In this document: positions 1 through 7,644 of the stretch, in pieces
How positions within the stretch are numbered: the first letter of the stretch is position 1
Layout of the letters: every line of letters starts with the position of its first letter
IMG/VR virus record: IMGVR_UViG_3300042090_000976
Location: 1-42,076 of that record
DNA length: 42,076 bases
Direction: 5' to 3' (one strand)
DNA from: a virus
Made by a program: the position numbers and the translations under genes
Notes under the pieces: model-generated
What the model was told of the DNA's origin: nothing
Databases searched by the model: none
The model's input: the letters and a program-made list of their open reading frames with translations, nothing else

Positions 1-18
1 GAGTAAGTTCGAGCCAAG

Positions 19-282
19 ATGGAAAATATGAAATCACCGAGAATCTACGAAACGAAAAACGTCGATCTCGCTGCTTTTTTGATGCTTGAGGGGATTAAGT
101 TCCTCGAATGTAAGGTGGATCAAAACTCCGGAAAAGATCTGGTTGTGATACGATTCATCGACGATAAGACGAATTGTTTGGATTTGGAACGAGTATTTAT
201 GACTTCAGAGTTCAAAAAGTACCGGGATTTGACCAAGTACCTTTTGAAAGAAGTCCACGGTAAATTAAGGGAGAAACGCTAA
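19..282 (+). CDS. Small DUF5659-like phage protein
   Basis: An 87-residue protein of unknown function. The pattern Y-x-T-K-x-x-x-L-A-A-F-L near residues 10-21, followed by alternating beta strands and a C-terminal helix rich in Lys and Leu, resembles the small phage DUF5659 proteins; this is pattern recognition, not a search result. The window opens with an in-frame-looking gag-taa, probably the end of an upstream gene, so this gene sits in an operon. The start at 19 has no convincing Shine-Dalgarno sequence, and an ATG at 28 is possible. Its stop overlaps the next start (TAATG), so the two genes are probably translationally coupled. Confidence 0.7.
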   Translation: MENMKSPRIYETKNVDLAAFLMLEGIKFLECKVDQNSGKDLVVIRFIDDKTNCLDLERVFMTSEFKKYRDLTKYLLKEVHGKLREKR

Positions 283-656
283 TGGCGGCACCACAAGATA
301 ACTATGTTCAGTACCCGGTAACGAAAACCGTCGGTCCCGACAAGATGCGGGAACTTCGCTACAACAACGATGCTAAAGCCGACAAAAAAATGGAAGTTCT
401 GGCGACTCCCATTTTGGTGCTCACCGCTTCGCAAGCGACTACAGGTTTCAATGTGGGTATAGGTAATCTCTGTCGAGTATTCGGTACCGCAGGTAGCTCC
501 TTAGTCCAATTCGCAGAAACTATCCCCGGAGCAGTACCTACGACCACTACTCAGACCGCGGCTATGCTTTCACTTTCAGCCCAAGTATTTGTAGCTACAG
601 GTGATTTTATTCGAACTACAAGCGACGTAACTCGCGTCGAAGTTTACGAAGATTAA
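282..656 (+). CDS. Probable small virion protein
   Basis: A 124-residue protein with a charged N-terminal arm (residues 1-40) followed by a Thr/Ala/Val-rich segment with predicted beta strands. It lacks Cys-based motifs, signal peptide or membrane segment. A good ribosome binding site (GGGAGAAA) lies just before the ATG, which overlaps the previous stop by one base. The beta-rich composition and its position in front of other structural genes suggest a decoration or small structural protein. No family is recognised with certainty, so this role is inferred from context. Confidence 0.7.
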   Translation: MAAPQDNYVQYPVTKTVGPDKMRELRYNNDAKADKKMEVLATPILVLTASQATTGFNVGIGNLCRVFGTAGSSLVQFAETIPGAVPTTTTQTAAMLSLSAQVFVATGDFIRTTSDVTRVEVYED

Positions 657-659
657 TCA

Positions 660-704
660 ATGAAATCCGTAATTTATAAGGGAGAAGCCATGATAAGTAT
701 TTAG
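660..704 (+). CDS. Possible 14-codon leader ORF (MKSVIYKGEAMISI)
   Basis: A short ORF begins at ATG 660 and ends at TAG 702-704. An internal in-frame ATG at 690 has its own strong Shine-Dalgarno sequence (GGGAGAAG at 681-688) and would give the four-residue peptide MISI. The last codons form the left arm of the hairpin that covers the ribosome binding site and start codon of the next gene. Ribosomes here would therefore open that hairpin. Translation is not shown by sequence alone. Confidence 0.35.
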   Translation: MKSVIYKGEAMISI

Positions 705-728
705 GAAAACCTAAAGGAGACTTATCAT
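690..728 (+). promoter_or_regulatory. Hairpin sequestering the RBS and start of the 727 gene
   Basis: ATGATAAGT (690-698) is perfectly complementary to ACTTATCAT (720-728). Inside it TTTAGG (700-705) pairs with CCTAAA (710-715) around an AAAA loop. The only unpaired bases are A699 and GGAG (716-719), which is the Shine-Dalgarno sequence of the downstream gene. That gene's ATG (727-729) is largely buried in the outer stem. This geometry fits a translational on/off switch tied to the short ORF in the left arm. Confidence 0.6.
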
Positions 729-1167
729 GTATATTTTACCCGACGCCCGAGAGGCGTACCGCCATTGGTGGGAGGGTCAGGTCGCAACCTATGCGCTCTG
801 GTACGCCTACCGCCATCTCAATATCCCTGCCCTCAATTATATGCCGCGCATCCCACGTCGTCGTTCTTACTGGGGTCGCCGATGGATGGCACCATGGGAC
901 ATATCTACGAGTGGCGAATCCCGCTTCGTTCAAAATGGCTATCCCAGAAAGACCAAAAACCAAGTCCGAGAGGATTGGCGTGCCCATAAGCAATTCACGC
1001 GCGACAAAGCGAAATATGAGCGTCGTAGCGGGTGTCCGCCCTGGCTCAAACGCCAATGCAATCAAGACTACAGAGCCTGGGTCCGAAATTGCATCAAACG
1101 CGGTGATTACGATAAGATCCACATCAAAACTCGCAAGGATTTCTTTGATCCATGGATGTGGGACTGA
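727..1167 (+). CDS. Trp/Arg-rich basic protein, unknown function
   Basis: A 146-residue protein with 11 tryptophans, many tyrosines and a strong excess of Arg and Lys. Dense aromatic/basic runs occur at residues 11-54 (HWW, LWYAYRH, RRRSYWGRRW). Three cysteines (SGCPP, RQCNQ, RNCIK) lie in the second half, without a clear zinc pattern. No signal peptide or membrane helix is seen. The composition would suit nucleic-acid binding or membrane/peptidoglycan interaction, but I recognise no family. AGGAG lies seven bases before the start, inside the regulatory hairpin. The long reverse-strand reading frame over it is a shadow. Confidence 0.65.
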   Translation: MYILPDAREAYRHWWEGQVATYALWYAYRHLNIPALNYMPRIPRRRSYWGRRWMAPWDISTSGESRFVQNGYPRKTKNQVREDWRAHKQFTRDKAKYERRSGCPPWLKRQCNQDYRAWVRNCIKRGDYDKIHIKTRKDFFDPWMWD

Positions 1168-1183
1168 TCTCAGGTCCTGATAT
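1167..1183. promoter_or_regulatory. Operator-like dyad overlapping a promoter
   Basis: ATCTCAGG (1167-1174) and CCTGATAT (1176-1183) form an inverted repeat around T1175, with seven of eight positions complementary. The right arm covers the TGn and the first bases of the -10 at 1181. A dimeric repressor or activator could bind here. None of the other extended -10 sites carries an obvious copy, so chance is possible. Confidence 0.3.
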
Positions 1184-1187
1184 AATT
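1178..1187 (+). promoter_or_regulatory. Extended -10 promoter (TGATATAATT)
   Basis: This is a member of the nine-site TGRTATAATT family in this window, followed by GAG. No -35 match is found 16-18 bp upstream. The expected transcript start is near 1193, about 35 bases before the ATG at 1228, which leaves room for a leader with a good ribosome binding site (TTTGAGGAAA). Confidence 0.6.
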
Positions 1188-1227
1188 GAGATACGGGGTC
1201 GAAGGGTCGATCCTTTGAGGAAATGGT

Positions 1228-1866
1228 ATGGCAATCGAGAAAAGCTGGGAAGCAATTCCCTCGCGCGTATTTACGTCTGATGGCGGCACAGCTCCCGCAA
1301 ACGCAGGTCTCGTGACTCTCGCAACTACCATTGATTTTCGCGTAAAACAGCAAGTAGTCGTCACCGCCAATGCTCTACTCTCTTTAGAACTCGAAGTCAA
1401 ACAAGTGATTTCTGACACTCAAATGTATGTGGGTTCGCCGGGCAACATCGCCAATCGTCAAGATCTTACCGGCTACACAGTAGCTGCCAACGCCGCTATC
1501 TTTGCAGTTCAGCAACCCAGACCTTCGATTCCAGAAAAAGAATACTCTAGGGCTGAATTTGAAGAAGAGCCGGTCGTCGCTAAAAGATCCTTTCTCGTTG
1601 ACGATTATGGGAATCCATATAATTCGGAAAATCCTTTCCCGGTAACGCAAGATAGTGACGGAATTTTACTTTTCAATTTACCTTACGACAGCGGGCAAAC
1701 TACGTATCCGAGTTCAACACAGACTGTTTACACAACATATAAAGGTGGATTCAGCGGAACTCCAGTGCAGCAAGTTACCTTGAATTTTACAGATGCTACT
1801 CAAAACAATCTTTTAAACTGGCAGCGAGCTAATTGGAATGGCTCTGCCTGGATTGTGAGTCTGTAA
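1228..1866 (+). CDS. Virion structural protein, beta-rich
   Basis: A 212-residue protein of beta-rich, Thr/Val/Asn-rich composition typical of phage capsid-surface or fibre-attachment proteins. Residues 1-95 look like a small beta domain. Residues 105-145 form an acidic linker (EFEEEP...). The C-terminus (LNWQRANWNGSAWIVSL) has the aromatic ending often seen at fibre or adapter ends. It has its own extended -10 promoter and a GAGG ribosome binding site. Its stop overlaps the next start (TAATG), linking it to the 107-residue protein and the tail fibre that follow. The role as a fibre-adapter or structural component is inferred from context. Confidence 0.75.
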   Translation: MAIEKSWEAIPSRVFTSDGGTAPANAGLVTLATTIDFRVKQQVVVTANALLSLELEVKQVISDTQMYVGSPGNIANRQDLTGYTVAANAAIFAVQQPRPSIPEKEYSRAEFEEEPVVAKRSFLVDDYGNPYNSENPFPVTQDSDGILLFNLPYDSGQTTYPSSTQTVYTTYKGGFSGTPVQQVTLNFTDATQNNLLNWQRANWNGSAWIVSL

Positions 1867-2189
1867 TGGGCTTCAAGTTTAATCCATTCACGGGAACCTT
1901 AGACATAGCTGGGAGTTCTGGATCAGGAGGCGGAGTGCAAGGTCCGCCAACCTCGACCAATGGAGCGATAGCGACTTGGAATGGAACTTCTGGAAATATT
2001 ATCCAGGACAATCCAAACACGAATATTCAACCTAGCGGAGCGATCGAAGCACAAATGTTTATTACAAAGCAGCAAGTAACCGGAGCAATTGTCATCAATC
2101 AAGATGAATGTGCGATTTCTCCATCGTTAAATATTACACCTACCGGTTCAATTGATTTGACCGGCGGCGGATCATTGGAGATAAGATAA
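1866..2189 (+). CDS. Short fibre-associated protein (MGFKFNPFTG start)
   Basis: A 107-residue protein. I chose the ATG at 1866, which overlaps the upstream stop, rather than the further upstream in-frame ATG at 1833 that lies inside the preceding gene. The N-terminus MGFKFNPFTGTLD followed by a Gly/Ser linker is a pattern I recognise from small phage proteins encoded next to tail fibres. The remainder (residues 30-107) is beta-rich with repeated TGxI elements. It ends TAATG-coupled to the tail fibre gene, so it may be a fibre tip, adapter or assembly partner. No catalytic motif is visible. Confidence 0.7.
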   Translation: MGFKFNPFTGTLDIAGSSGSGGGVQGPPTSTNGAIATWNGTSGNIIQDNPNTNIQPSGAIEAQMFITKQQVTGAIVINQDECAISPSLNITPTGSIDLTGGGSLEIR

Positions 2190-4615
2190 TGGCAATACCA
2201 CAAGGTACAATAGGATTACCACAACTCGGGGCAAAGCCTTCTGCTCCAGGCGCGGGTACGGTCATCATCTACACAAAAACAGATGACGTTCTTTACCTAC
2301 AGGATGACACGGGTACAGAAGTACCATTTGGTTCGGCATCTTCAATCACTTCTTTGACAGGCGACGTTTCTGGAACGGGTCCTGGCGCAGCGGCTACGAC
2401 CGTAAACTCGGTAGGAGGCTATTCCGCATCAGCCATCGCATCATCTGTGGCGGCTACTCAAGCGGCGACTCCTGTAAATACTGCTTCAACTATTGTAAAA
2501 AGAGATGCATCTGGAAATTTTTCAGCCAATTTAATAACTGCAAATTTATCTGGTAATGCCACTACGGCTACTACAGCCGTAAACTTCTCGGGATCTTTAC
2601 TCGGAGATGTGACTGGAACTCAAGGAGCTACCGTAGTTTCTACAGTTGGAGGCTATACTGCATCAGCCATAGCGGCGTCTGTATTGGCTACGCAAGATGC
2701 CACTAGTGTAAACACCGCGAGCACTATAGTCGAGAGAGATGCATCCGGAAATTTCTCCGCAGGCACGATCACCGCAAATTTGACAGGTAACGTCACTGGA
2801 AATGTGAGCGGAAGTTCATCTTCTTTCACAGGCTCTCTCTTAGGGGACGTTACGGGCACTCAAGGTGCAACTGTGGTTTCAACCGTGGGCGGATCTACTG
2901 CAGCTAATATTCATAGTGCAGAAGTTTTAGCGAATGCTGCTACGGCTATAAATACTGCCCTAGCGATCGTGAAACGTGATGCTTCTGGCAATTTTTCTGC
3001 TGGAACTATAACCGCGAGTTTGACCGGTAACGTATCTGGTAATGTGAGTGGAACCTCTGCAAACGTAACCGGAATCGTTGCAATAGCCAATGGCGGTACA
3101 AATAGCTCTACTACTCTAAATAACAATCGAGTGATGCAATCTCTTGGCGGTTCGATAGTTGAAGCTGCAGCAATTCTTCCAAATCAAGCCTTAATTTCAG
3201 ATGCGAATGGAATTCCTACTGCATCGACCACAACTGCTACAGAATTGAGCTATGTTCATGGTGTGACGAGTTCGATTCAAACTCAAATAAATTCGATTAG
3301 CGGTGCCGCCATTACGGCACTCACGGGAGATGTATCAGCTACTGGTCCCGGATCGGTCGCAGCTACTGTTAACTCAGTAGGTGGATCAACCGCCGCCAAT
3401 ATTCACTCTGCAGAGTTAGCTGCGAATGCTGCTACTACTGCAAATACACCAAACACGATTGTAAAAAGAGATGGAAGTGGAAATATTTCTGGAGCCAATT
3501 TTTCAGGTTCTAGTTCCGGAACAAATACTGGCGATGTTACAACTACGAGCACTAATTCAATCACTCTTGGATTTTCGAGTGGACAAACTGGATTAAGCGC
3601 AAACCTAAATCTGTCCGCTGCTGCGGCTGATTCGGGAAATGTGAAAGCCACTTATAGCATTAAGTCGGATGGACTTTTTATTGAACTTCCCTTTGGAACT
3701 CCCGTTCAAATTGGAACATCCAACAGCCCCGGCGCAGCATCTTCATTTTCATTATCAGATCACGTCCACGCAATCACCGCTTCAGTTGTAACTGGTTTGG
3801 CTTTGACTGGTTATACCGTCGGTTCAAATGTGGCTATAGCTGCCACTGATACGATCTTAGCAGCATTCGGCAAGGTGCAAGGGCAAATTAACGCCACGGT
3901 CGGAGCCGCAATAACTGCGTTGACCGGAGATGTGACCGCAACCGGACCTGGCTCAGTAGCAGCAACAATAGCTGTGGGAGCAGTCACCGATACAAAAGCG
4001 TCTCTCGCGACAAAACCCGCCGTTACAGTTGTGGCTACTTCGAATCAAACTTTATCGGGAGTTCCAACTATAGACGGACAATTGACAGCGGCTGGAACAT
4101 CTATCGTTCTCTTGACTGCTCAAACTACTACTTCTCAAAATGGACCCTGGATTGTGCAATCTGGTGCCTGGACTAGACCTACATGGTATCCTTCTGGCGG
4201 AACCAGTCAAGCATTTCAATTCATCACTTGCTTTGTTAGATTGGGCACTACTTATCAAGGTTCAGTCTGGCGTCAAACTGCGCCCGCTCCGATCACGATC
4301 GATACGACTGCAACCACATGGTCGGTCACTCCCACAAGTGGAAACTACAAATCTTCATTCGTGGTAGGTCCTCAAACTGGTTCCAGCGAAGTAGATCTAG
4401 TATTTTCAAATGCGAATCAAGCGACTTTGGGTTGGAATCCGACTTCTACTTTTAAATTACTTTTGCCTCCATCGGTACCGACTGCAGGTCAATTTCTCTC
4501 AGCTTTAGATAATGCGGGAACTTTAGCGTGGAGCAATCCTAATGTGAACATCGATGGGGGAAGTCCTACCTCAGTTTACACTACGGCTCAAACTATTACC
4601 GGCGGAACGCCTTAA
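2189..4615 (+). CDS. Long tail fibre with tandem repeats
   Basis: An 808-residue fibre protein. Residues 1-50 (MAIPQGTIGLPQLG..., YLQDDTGTEVPFG) form a head typical of fibres that display a graphics-like string of modules. Residues 54-310 hold three copies of an 80-81-residue module with the signature GDVTGTQGATVVSTVGG and KRDASGNFSAGTITANLTGN. A fourth and a partial fifth copy appear near residues 379-450 and 579-600. Residues 615-715 match a common phage fibre segment (IDGQLTAAGTSIVLL...NGPWIV...GAWTRPTW...). The low aromatic content and Gly/Ser/Thr/Ala bias fit a trimeric beta-structured shaft. It probably acts in host recognition together with the two adhesins that follow. Confidence 0.88.
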   Translation: MAIPQGTIGLPQLGAKPSAPGAGTVIIYTKTDDVLYLQDDTGTEVPFGSASSITSLTGDVSGTGPGAAATTVNSVGGYSASAIASSVAATQAATPVNTASTIVKRDASGNFSANLITANLSGNATTATTAVNFSGSLLGDVTGTQGATVVSTVGGYTASAIAASVLATQDATSVNTASTIVERDASGNFSAGTITANLTGNVTGNVSGSSSSFTGSLLGDVTGTQGATVVSTVGGSTAANIHSAEVLANAATAINTALAIVKRDASGNFSAGTITASLTGNVSGNVSGTSANVTGIVAIANGGTNSSTTLNNNRVMQSLGGSIVEAAAILPNQALISDANGIPTASTTTATELSYVHGVTSSIQTQINSISGAAITALTGDVSATGPGSVAATVNSVGGSTAANIHSAELAANAATTANTPNTIVKRDGSGNISGANFSGSSSGTNTGDVTTTSTNSITLGFSSGQTGLSANLNLSAAAADSGNVKATYSIKSDGLFIELPFGTPVQIGTSNSPGAASSFSLSDHVHAITASVVTGLALTGYTVGSNVAIAATDTILAAFGKVQGQINATVGAAITALTGDVTATGPGSVAATIAVGAVTDTKASLATKPAVTVVATSNQTLSGVPTIDGQLTAAGTSIVLLTAQTTTSQNGPWIVQSGAWTRPTWYPSGGTSQAFQFITCFVRLGTTYQGSVWRQTAPAPITIDTTATTWSVTPTSGNYKSSFVVGPQTGSSEVDLVFSNANQATLGWNPTSTFKLLLPPSVPTAGQFLSALDNAGTLAWSNPNVNIDGGSPTSVYTTAQTITGGTP
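2351..3970 (+). repeat. Tandem fibre module (four full copies, one partial)
   Basis: The Gly-Asp-Val codons that open each module lie at 2360, 2603, 2843, 3326 and 3926. The first three copies are 243 and 240 bases apart and closely similar; the fourth is diverged and the last truncated. The DNA identity between copies 2 and 3 is high enough to allow recombination that would change shaft length. Confidence 0.75.
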
Positions 4616-4627
4616 CGAGGAAAATTT

Positions 4628-5830
4628 ATGCCAGCAAATACCACAATACAATTGAGAAACGGAACCGCCGCAGCTTGGAGCGCGGCTAATCCAGTATTAG
4701 CTCAAGGAGAAGTAGGTTGGGAATCTGATACCCTACATTATAAAGTGGGCAACGGAACCTCGACATGGTCTTCCTTATCTTATGGTGGATTAGTAGGTCC
4801 AGCAGCTACGAGCGTACTTGAATGTTTCGGAGATGGTTCAGACGGAAACGTGACTATCAGTTCCGGCACAACCACTCTTTCGCGCGACATGTTTTATAAC
4901 AACTTGACAATGAGTGGAACTGGAGTTTTAGTCACCAATGGTTGGCGAGTTTTCGTGGCAGGGATTTTAGATATCACTGCAGCGCAAGCAGGGGCTATTC
5001 AGTTCAATGGAAACAACGGAGGTTCATCAGCGACTACAGGAGCCGGAGCCGCTGGTGTGGTCCTTTCTACCAATACTGTAGGAGGCGGCGGAGTAGGGAT
5101 TGTGGGAAAAGCTGGAGCAGCTACTTCCCCGGCGGCTGGAGGTAGTAGTGCTGCTCAAACAGCTAATGGAAATTTGGCAGGTAGTGCCGGACAAGGTGGA
5201 ACTGGTTCTAGCGGAGCCGGTGCCGCGGGTGGAACTACGGGTGCGATTACGGCATCTCTCCCCATTCGACGATTTGAAACTGACTTGCTCTTGGGAATCA
5301 CTCAACTCTTAGGAGGTATCGGCGCACCTGGAGCCGGAGGAGCAAGTGGAAATGGAACCAATCTCGGAGGCGGCGGAGGCGGCGGCGGATCTGGTGCAGG
5401 GGTTTTAGCTCTTTATGCAAATACGATCAATCGAGGTGCCGGAACTCCCGCAAACTGCATTCAAGTAAATGGAGGCAATGGCGGAAACGGCGGATCTCCA
5501 ACAGTCGGAACAAACAATGGAGGCGGTGGGGGAGCCGGAGGAGCGGGCGGCGGATGGTTATTCCTCATGTACAACACCCTGACTGGGACTACAGCCACGA
5601 ATGCCTTACAAGCTAAAGGCGGTACCGGAGGCAACGGTGGAAATGGAACCGGGACTGGAACTGGCGGAACTGCAGGCAACGGCGGATACGGGGGTAGAAT
5701 TACTCTGCTTCAAGTGACCACATCAACTGGAAGTGAAAGTTTCGGAACTGCTGGATCGACAGGTTCGGGTCCTACTGGAGCAACCGGCGGAACTGGCGGA
5801 GCCGGAAATAACGTGCAAGTGAGTCTGTAA
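4628..5830 (+). CDS. Glycine-rich adhesin with Mtd-like N-terminus (copy 1)
   Basis: A 400-residue protein in three parts. Residues 5-55 (IQLRNGTAAAWSAANPVLAQ, GEVGWESDT, KVGNGTSTWSSL) match the N-terminal domain seen in major tropism determinant-type fibres. Residues 65-130 (FGDGSDGNVTISSG, LSRDMFYNNLT, LDITAAQAGAI) form a beta segment. Residues 130-395 are dominated by GGxG and polyglycine runs interrupted by hydrophobic strands, as expected for a polyglycine-II sandwich used by adhesins for receptor contact. The gene starts 12 bases after the tail fibre stop with a GAGGAAAA ribosome binding site. It is probably a receptor-binding tip. Its neighbour is a paralogue. Confidence 0.85.
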   Translation: MPANTTIQLRNGTAAAWSAANPVLAQGEVGWESDTLHYKVGNGTSTWSSLSYGGLVGPAATSVLECFGDGSDGNVTISSGTTTLSRDMFYNNLTMSGTGVLVTNGWRVFVAGILDITAAQAGAIQFNGNNGGSSATTGAGAAGVVLSTNTVGGGGVGIVGKAGAATSPAAGGSSAAQTANGNLAGSAGQGGTGSSGAGAAGGTTGAITASLPIRRFETDLLLGITQLLGGIGAPGAGGASGNGTNLGGGGGGGGSGAGVLALYANTINRGAGTPANCIQVNGGNGGNGGSPTVGTNNGGGGGAGGAGGGWLFLMYNTLTGTTATNALQAKGGTGGNGGNGTGTGTGGTAGNGGYGGRITLLQVTTSTGSESFGTAGSTGSGPTGATGGTGGAGNNVQVSL

Positions 5831-5833
5831 TTT

Positions 5834-7072
5834 ATGGCAATGCATATCGAACTCAGAAATGGAACTGCTGCAACTTGGACTTCTGTGAATCCAATTCTAT
5901 CCGCTGACGAAATAGGGATAGAAAGTGATACCGGACGTTTTAAGGTTGGTGATGGCACTTCTACTTGGACATTGCTTGCATATAGCGATATCCAAGGCGC
6001 AACTCAAACTTTGACTTACAAAAGTTTTGGGGATGGATCGGACGGTAACGTCACGATTAGTTCTGGTACTACTTCACTCTCACGAGATATGTTTTACAAT
6101 AACTTGACTCTCAATGGAACTGGAGTCATTTCCACAAATGGTTATAAAATTTTCGTTAAAAATATTCTTGATATCACCGCGGCTCAAGCCGGAGCAATTC
6201 AATGGAATGGGTTATCTGGAGGAAATGCTTCCGGAGCAACAGCCGGAAGTCAAGCAGCGGCTCAATCGGGAGGTTCTCTAGGAGCCATAGTGCAAGGAGC
6301 CGTCGGGGTTACAGCGACTACCGCGGCTGGAGCAAATGGAACTTCTGCAGCAAATATTGTCGGAACTAATGGCGGAATAGGCGGAACTGGCGGCAACGGA
6401 GGAACGGGAACCGATGGTACAGGAGGTTCCGGCGGCGGAGGAAGATCCCCAGGTACTAATAATCCAATAAGTCGATTTGAAACAACTTTTCTTTATGGCA
6501 TCGCTTTGATGACGGGAGGACCAGGGGGGTCTGCCGGAGGAGCCGGATCGGGAGATGGAACTAACACGGGAGGCGGTTCGGGTGCAGGAGGAAATGGCGG
6601 AGGAATCGTAGCCATTTTTGCAAATGTCATAGTGAAAAGTTCTTCGACTCCAGCCGGAGTTATACAAGCCAATGGCGGTAACGGTGGAAATGGCGGAAAT
6701 TCATCTGCAGGCGTAACAGGAGGCGGTGCGGGCGGTGGAGGAGGAGCCGGAGGTTGGGTCTACTTGACTTACAATTCAGTTTTTGGACCGACAATATCTG
6801 GACTCATCCAAGCCAATGGTGGAAATGGCGGGAACGGAGGTTCCGGATTCGGCACTGGTGCCACTGGGGGAGCCGGAGGAGACGCAGGAACTGGAGGAAG
6901 AATCAATATATTTAATGTTCCGTTGACTACTTCTAAAAATTTAGAAGGTGGAGTCAATAGTGTAGTTCTAAGTCCAGAATTGCTTGGAACCGTTCCAGTA
7001 ATTAATCAAGGAAGTGTACAATTACCAGGAGGAAACGGAGGGTTTAATGGAAAACTCAACGCTTCTCTTTAA
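5834..7072 (+). CDS. Glycine-rich adhesin with Mtd-like N-terminus (copy 2)
   Basis: A 412-residue paralogue of the gene just upstream. The N-terminal 120 residues follow the same order and many identical stretches (IELRNGTAATW, ESDTGRFKVGDGTSTW, FGDGSDGNVTISSGTT, LSRDMFYNNLT, LDITAAQAGAIQ). The glycine-rich body (residues 125-375) has different spacing and different non-glycine residues. A tandem duplication followed by divergence of the receptor-facing half explains this. Only three bases separate it from the upstream stop, and no strong ribosome binding site is visible, so it may depend on coupling. It probably provides an alternative receptor specificity. Confidence 0.85.
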   Translation: MAMHIELRNGTAATWTSVNPILSADEIGIESDTGRFKVGDGTSTWTLLAYSDIQGATQTLTYKSFGDGSDGNVTISSGTTSLSRDMFYNNLTLNGTGVISTNGYKIFVKNILDITAAQAGAIQWNGLSGGNASGATAGSQAAAQSGGSLGAIVQGAVGVTATTAAGANGTSAANIVGTNGGIGGTGGNGGTGTDGTGGSGGGGRSPGTNNPISRFETTFLYGIALMTGGPGGSAGGAGSGDGTNTGGGSGAGGNGGGIVAIFANVIVKSSSTPAGVIQANGGNGGNGGNSSAGVTGGGAGGGGGAGGWVYLTYNSVFGPTISGLIQANGGNGGNGGSGFGTGATGGAGGDAGTGGRINIFNVPLTTSKNLEGGVNSVVLSPELLGTVPVINQGSVQLPGGNGGFNGKLNASL

Positions 7073-7081
7073 GGAGTAGTT

Positions 7082-7285
7082 ATGAATCTTACAGTAACTT
7101 GTCAAACATGTGGAAAAATCCTTTCGGTCGTGCAGAAAGATCAGATTTCGCAAGATGATATTACGTCTTACGAGCAGAATTCTTTCTGCAATACTGTACA
7201 AGGAACCGGTACAGATGATGATGGAAATCCCATCACGATCTATGATGGTCAAACAAATATTCAAGCGACAATGACGGTAGATTAA
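7082..7285 (+). CDS. Small protein with N-terminal CxxC
   Basis: A 67-residue acidic protein. Residues 7-10 are CQTC (T-C-Q-T-C-G-K), and one more Cys lies at about residue 36, so a stable zinc site is not assured. The ribosome binding site AAGGAG is well placed. It sits between adhesin genes and a small structural-type gene, all same-strand and nearly contiguous. I recognise no family. A fibre-assembly or structural role is only implied by position. Confidence 0.6.
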   Translation: MNLTVTCQTCGKILSVVQKDQISQDDITSYEQNSFCNTVQGTGTDDDGNPITIYDGQTNIQATMTVD

Positions 7286-7286
7286 A

Positions 7287-7637
7287 ATGGCATTAAATCC
7301 AGACGGGTCTCCGACCTACTTTCCATTATCAGGTCCCGTAGGACAGGCAACTTTCAATAAGTGCCTTTCAATAGTTCAACAAGCCCAAGCTACTTGGACT
7401 GCATTAGTAGGTGAATTTGCCGCCGAAAATTTAGCTATGGGAATCACAAGTGAGCAAGCTGCTCTGATCGGTAATGCTCTAAATCAAGTTATGACTTACG
7501 GTGCAGAAGGATCTCTTTGGCTTGCTTTCAACGCTTTAAGTCAAGTACAAGTGACTCCCGAAATGGACCCATTCTTGACTGCGGATCGAATTCAGTGGAT
7601 GAAAAATAAATTAATTGGCGTAATTAGTCAACTTTAA
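7287..7637 (+). CDS. Small alpha-helical protein, unknown function
   Basis: A 116-residue mostly helical protein. A short extended N-terminus (MALNPDGSPTYFPLSGP) is followed by three or four amphipathic helices rich in Ala, Gln and Leu (residues 18-110). There is no signal sequence, membrane helix or catalytic motif. The start is one base after the preceding stop codon, consistent with coupling. It lies just before the permuted NlpC/P60-like gene. Function is unknown. Confidence 0.65.
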   Translation: MALNPDGSPTYFPLSGPVGQATFNKCLSIVQQAQATWTALVGEFAAENLAMGITSEQAALIGNALNQVMTYGAEGSLWLAFNALSQVQVTPEMDPFLTADRIQWMKNKLIGVISQL

Positions 7638-7644
7638 GGAATTC

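Noticed and set aside
736-1353. 205-codon reverse-strand ORF across the Trp/Arg-rich gene
   Set aside because: It runs across the gene, its downstream gap and the promoter at 1178 and into the next gene. It lacks a ribosome binding site, and its composition looks like the complement of the forward genes.
2351-3970. Fibre repeats read as a CRISPR-like array
   Set aside because: The repeats are in frame, 240 bases long and coding; there are no short repeats with unique spacers.
5461-5679. Pro-rich reverse-strand ORF within the first adhesin
   Set aside because: Proline runs are the complement of GGN glycine codons; this is a shadow of the glycine-rich repeat.
4628-7072. Diversity-generating retroelement around the Mtd-like adhesins
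   Set aside because: No reverse transcriptase gene, and no template repeat or variable-repeat pair, is visible. The Mtd-like head alone is common in fibres without such systems.
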